Both the position numbers and the translations under genes were made by a program. The notes under the pieces are model-generated. The model worked only from the letters and a program-made list of their open reading frames with translations. It did not search any database and had not been told where the DNA came from. From Methanomicrobia archaeon (lineage in GTDB: Archaea > Methanobacteriota_B > Thermococci > Methanofastidiosales > NM3), in contig JAUVXU010000006.1 in the NCBI GenBank assembly GCA_030603445.1, positions 31,077 through 95,076 on the forward strand: DNA of 64,000 nucleotides, in the 5' to 3' direction. The number at the start of each line of letters is the position of its first letter. The first letter of the stretch is position 1. This document shows positions 63,865-64,000 of this stretch, piece after piece.

Positions 63865-64000
63865 TGGGAGTAAAATTGGGCCCAGATGAAATACGATATA
63901 TTAGTTTGTTTGAAAGCATCACTGGAGCAAATATAAAGGATTGTATTGTCGAAGATAAAGAGGACAATGTGGTCTTTGTGGTCAAGGAAGGCGAAGTTGG
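63864..64000 (+). CDS. nusA: NusA-like transcription factor (partial, runs off the window)
   Basis: Only the first ~45 residues are visible: MGVKLGPDEIRYISLFESITGANIKDCIVEDKEDNVVFVVKEGEV. This is the start of the archaeal NusA family, which has two KH domains and contacts RNA during elongation. Identity rests mainly on the gene order rpoA2-rpl30e-nusA and the typical start. ATGs at 63861 and 63864 are both in frame; GGAGG suits the second better. It overlaps the L30e stop. Confidence 0.88.
   Translation, partial: MGVKLGPDEIRYISLFESITGANIKDCIVEDKEDNVVFVVKEGEV

Noticed and set aside
1-64000. CRISPR array
   Set aside because: No regularly spaced direct repeats were seen anywhere, and no cas genes are present.

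Overview
The window is a 64-kb piece of a euryarchaeal chromosome. Evidence for Archaea: an archaeal RNA polymerase operon with subunit A split (A'/A'') and subunit B unsplit, an archaeal-type threonyl-tRNA synthetase, diphthine synthase, two Cdc48/VAT ATPases, a tRNA-Ser with a bulge-helix-bulge intron, TATA/BRE promoters and many leaderless or short-leader genes. A 5S rRNA gene linked to tRNA-Asp, away from any 16S/23S genes, and an unsplit RpoB both resemble Thermococci and their relatives. Combined with malonate- and propionate-type carboxylase genes, HypF and NikR, this makes a Methanofastidiosa (WSA2/Arc I)-like organism my best guess. From memory, malonate and propionate were proposed as carbon sources for that group. 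The placement is inference; no 16S gene or methanogenesis gene lies in the window.

Layout. 1-5.8 kb is an accessory, AT-rich region: a truncated PKD-repeat surface protein, a helix-turn-helix protein convergent with a PIN-domain protein, a secreted FIMAH-type protein, a decayed small membrane protein, an intron-bearing tRNA-Ser(CGA) and a TnpB-only IS200/IS605-type element whose tnpB carries a nonsense codon. 5.8-18.4 kb is mostly housekeeping: an ABC exporter, a SerK-like kinase, HypF, PyrF/PyrD, DUF555/DUF357/diphthine synthase, an Hsp20-Cdc48 operon, TruA and a tandem winged-helix protein.

18.4-32.4 kb is the metabolic core, all on the minus strand: a family III CoA-transferase, a three-gene acyl-CoA carboxylase (carboxyltransferase, biotin carrier, biotin carboxylase), and a tight nine-gene operon. 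That operon joins a bacterial acetyl-CoA-carboxylase front end (AccB- and AccC-like) to a complete malonate-decarboxylase back end: MdcA transferase, phosphoribosyl-dephospho-CoA acyl carrier MdcC, carboxyltransferase MdcD/MdcE, cofactor enzymes MdcG and MdcB, and an AMP-forming ligase-like protein. Known biotin-dependent malonate decarboxylases use a membrane Na+ pump to discharge carboxybiotin; here an ATP-dependent biotin carboxylase takes that place. I infer an acetyl-S-ACP carboxylase/malonyl-S-ACP decarboxylase driven by or coupled to ATP. This is the most interesting system in the window.

32.9-55.5 kb holds ThrRS, a lipid-linked oligosaccharide flippase-type protein, an FAD/NAD disulfide reductase, HtpX with a PRC-barrel protein, a second Cdc48, an ECF transporter module without an S component, a divergent PfkB-like protein coupled to ribose-1,5-bisphosphate isomerase, a regulator with a striking inverted repeat around its promoter, thioredoxin, an MTA/SAH-type deaminase convergent with MtnA, a metal ABC transporter divergent from NikR, a free-standing PurH N-terminal (IMP cyclohydrolase) domain and a DHH-family nuclease. 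55.6-64 kb holds 5S rRNA, tRNA-Asp, tRNA-Lys and the operon rpoH-rpoB-rpoA1-rpoA2-rpl30e-nusA, which runs off the right edge.
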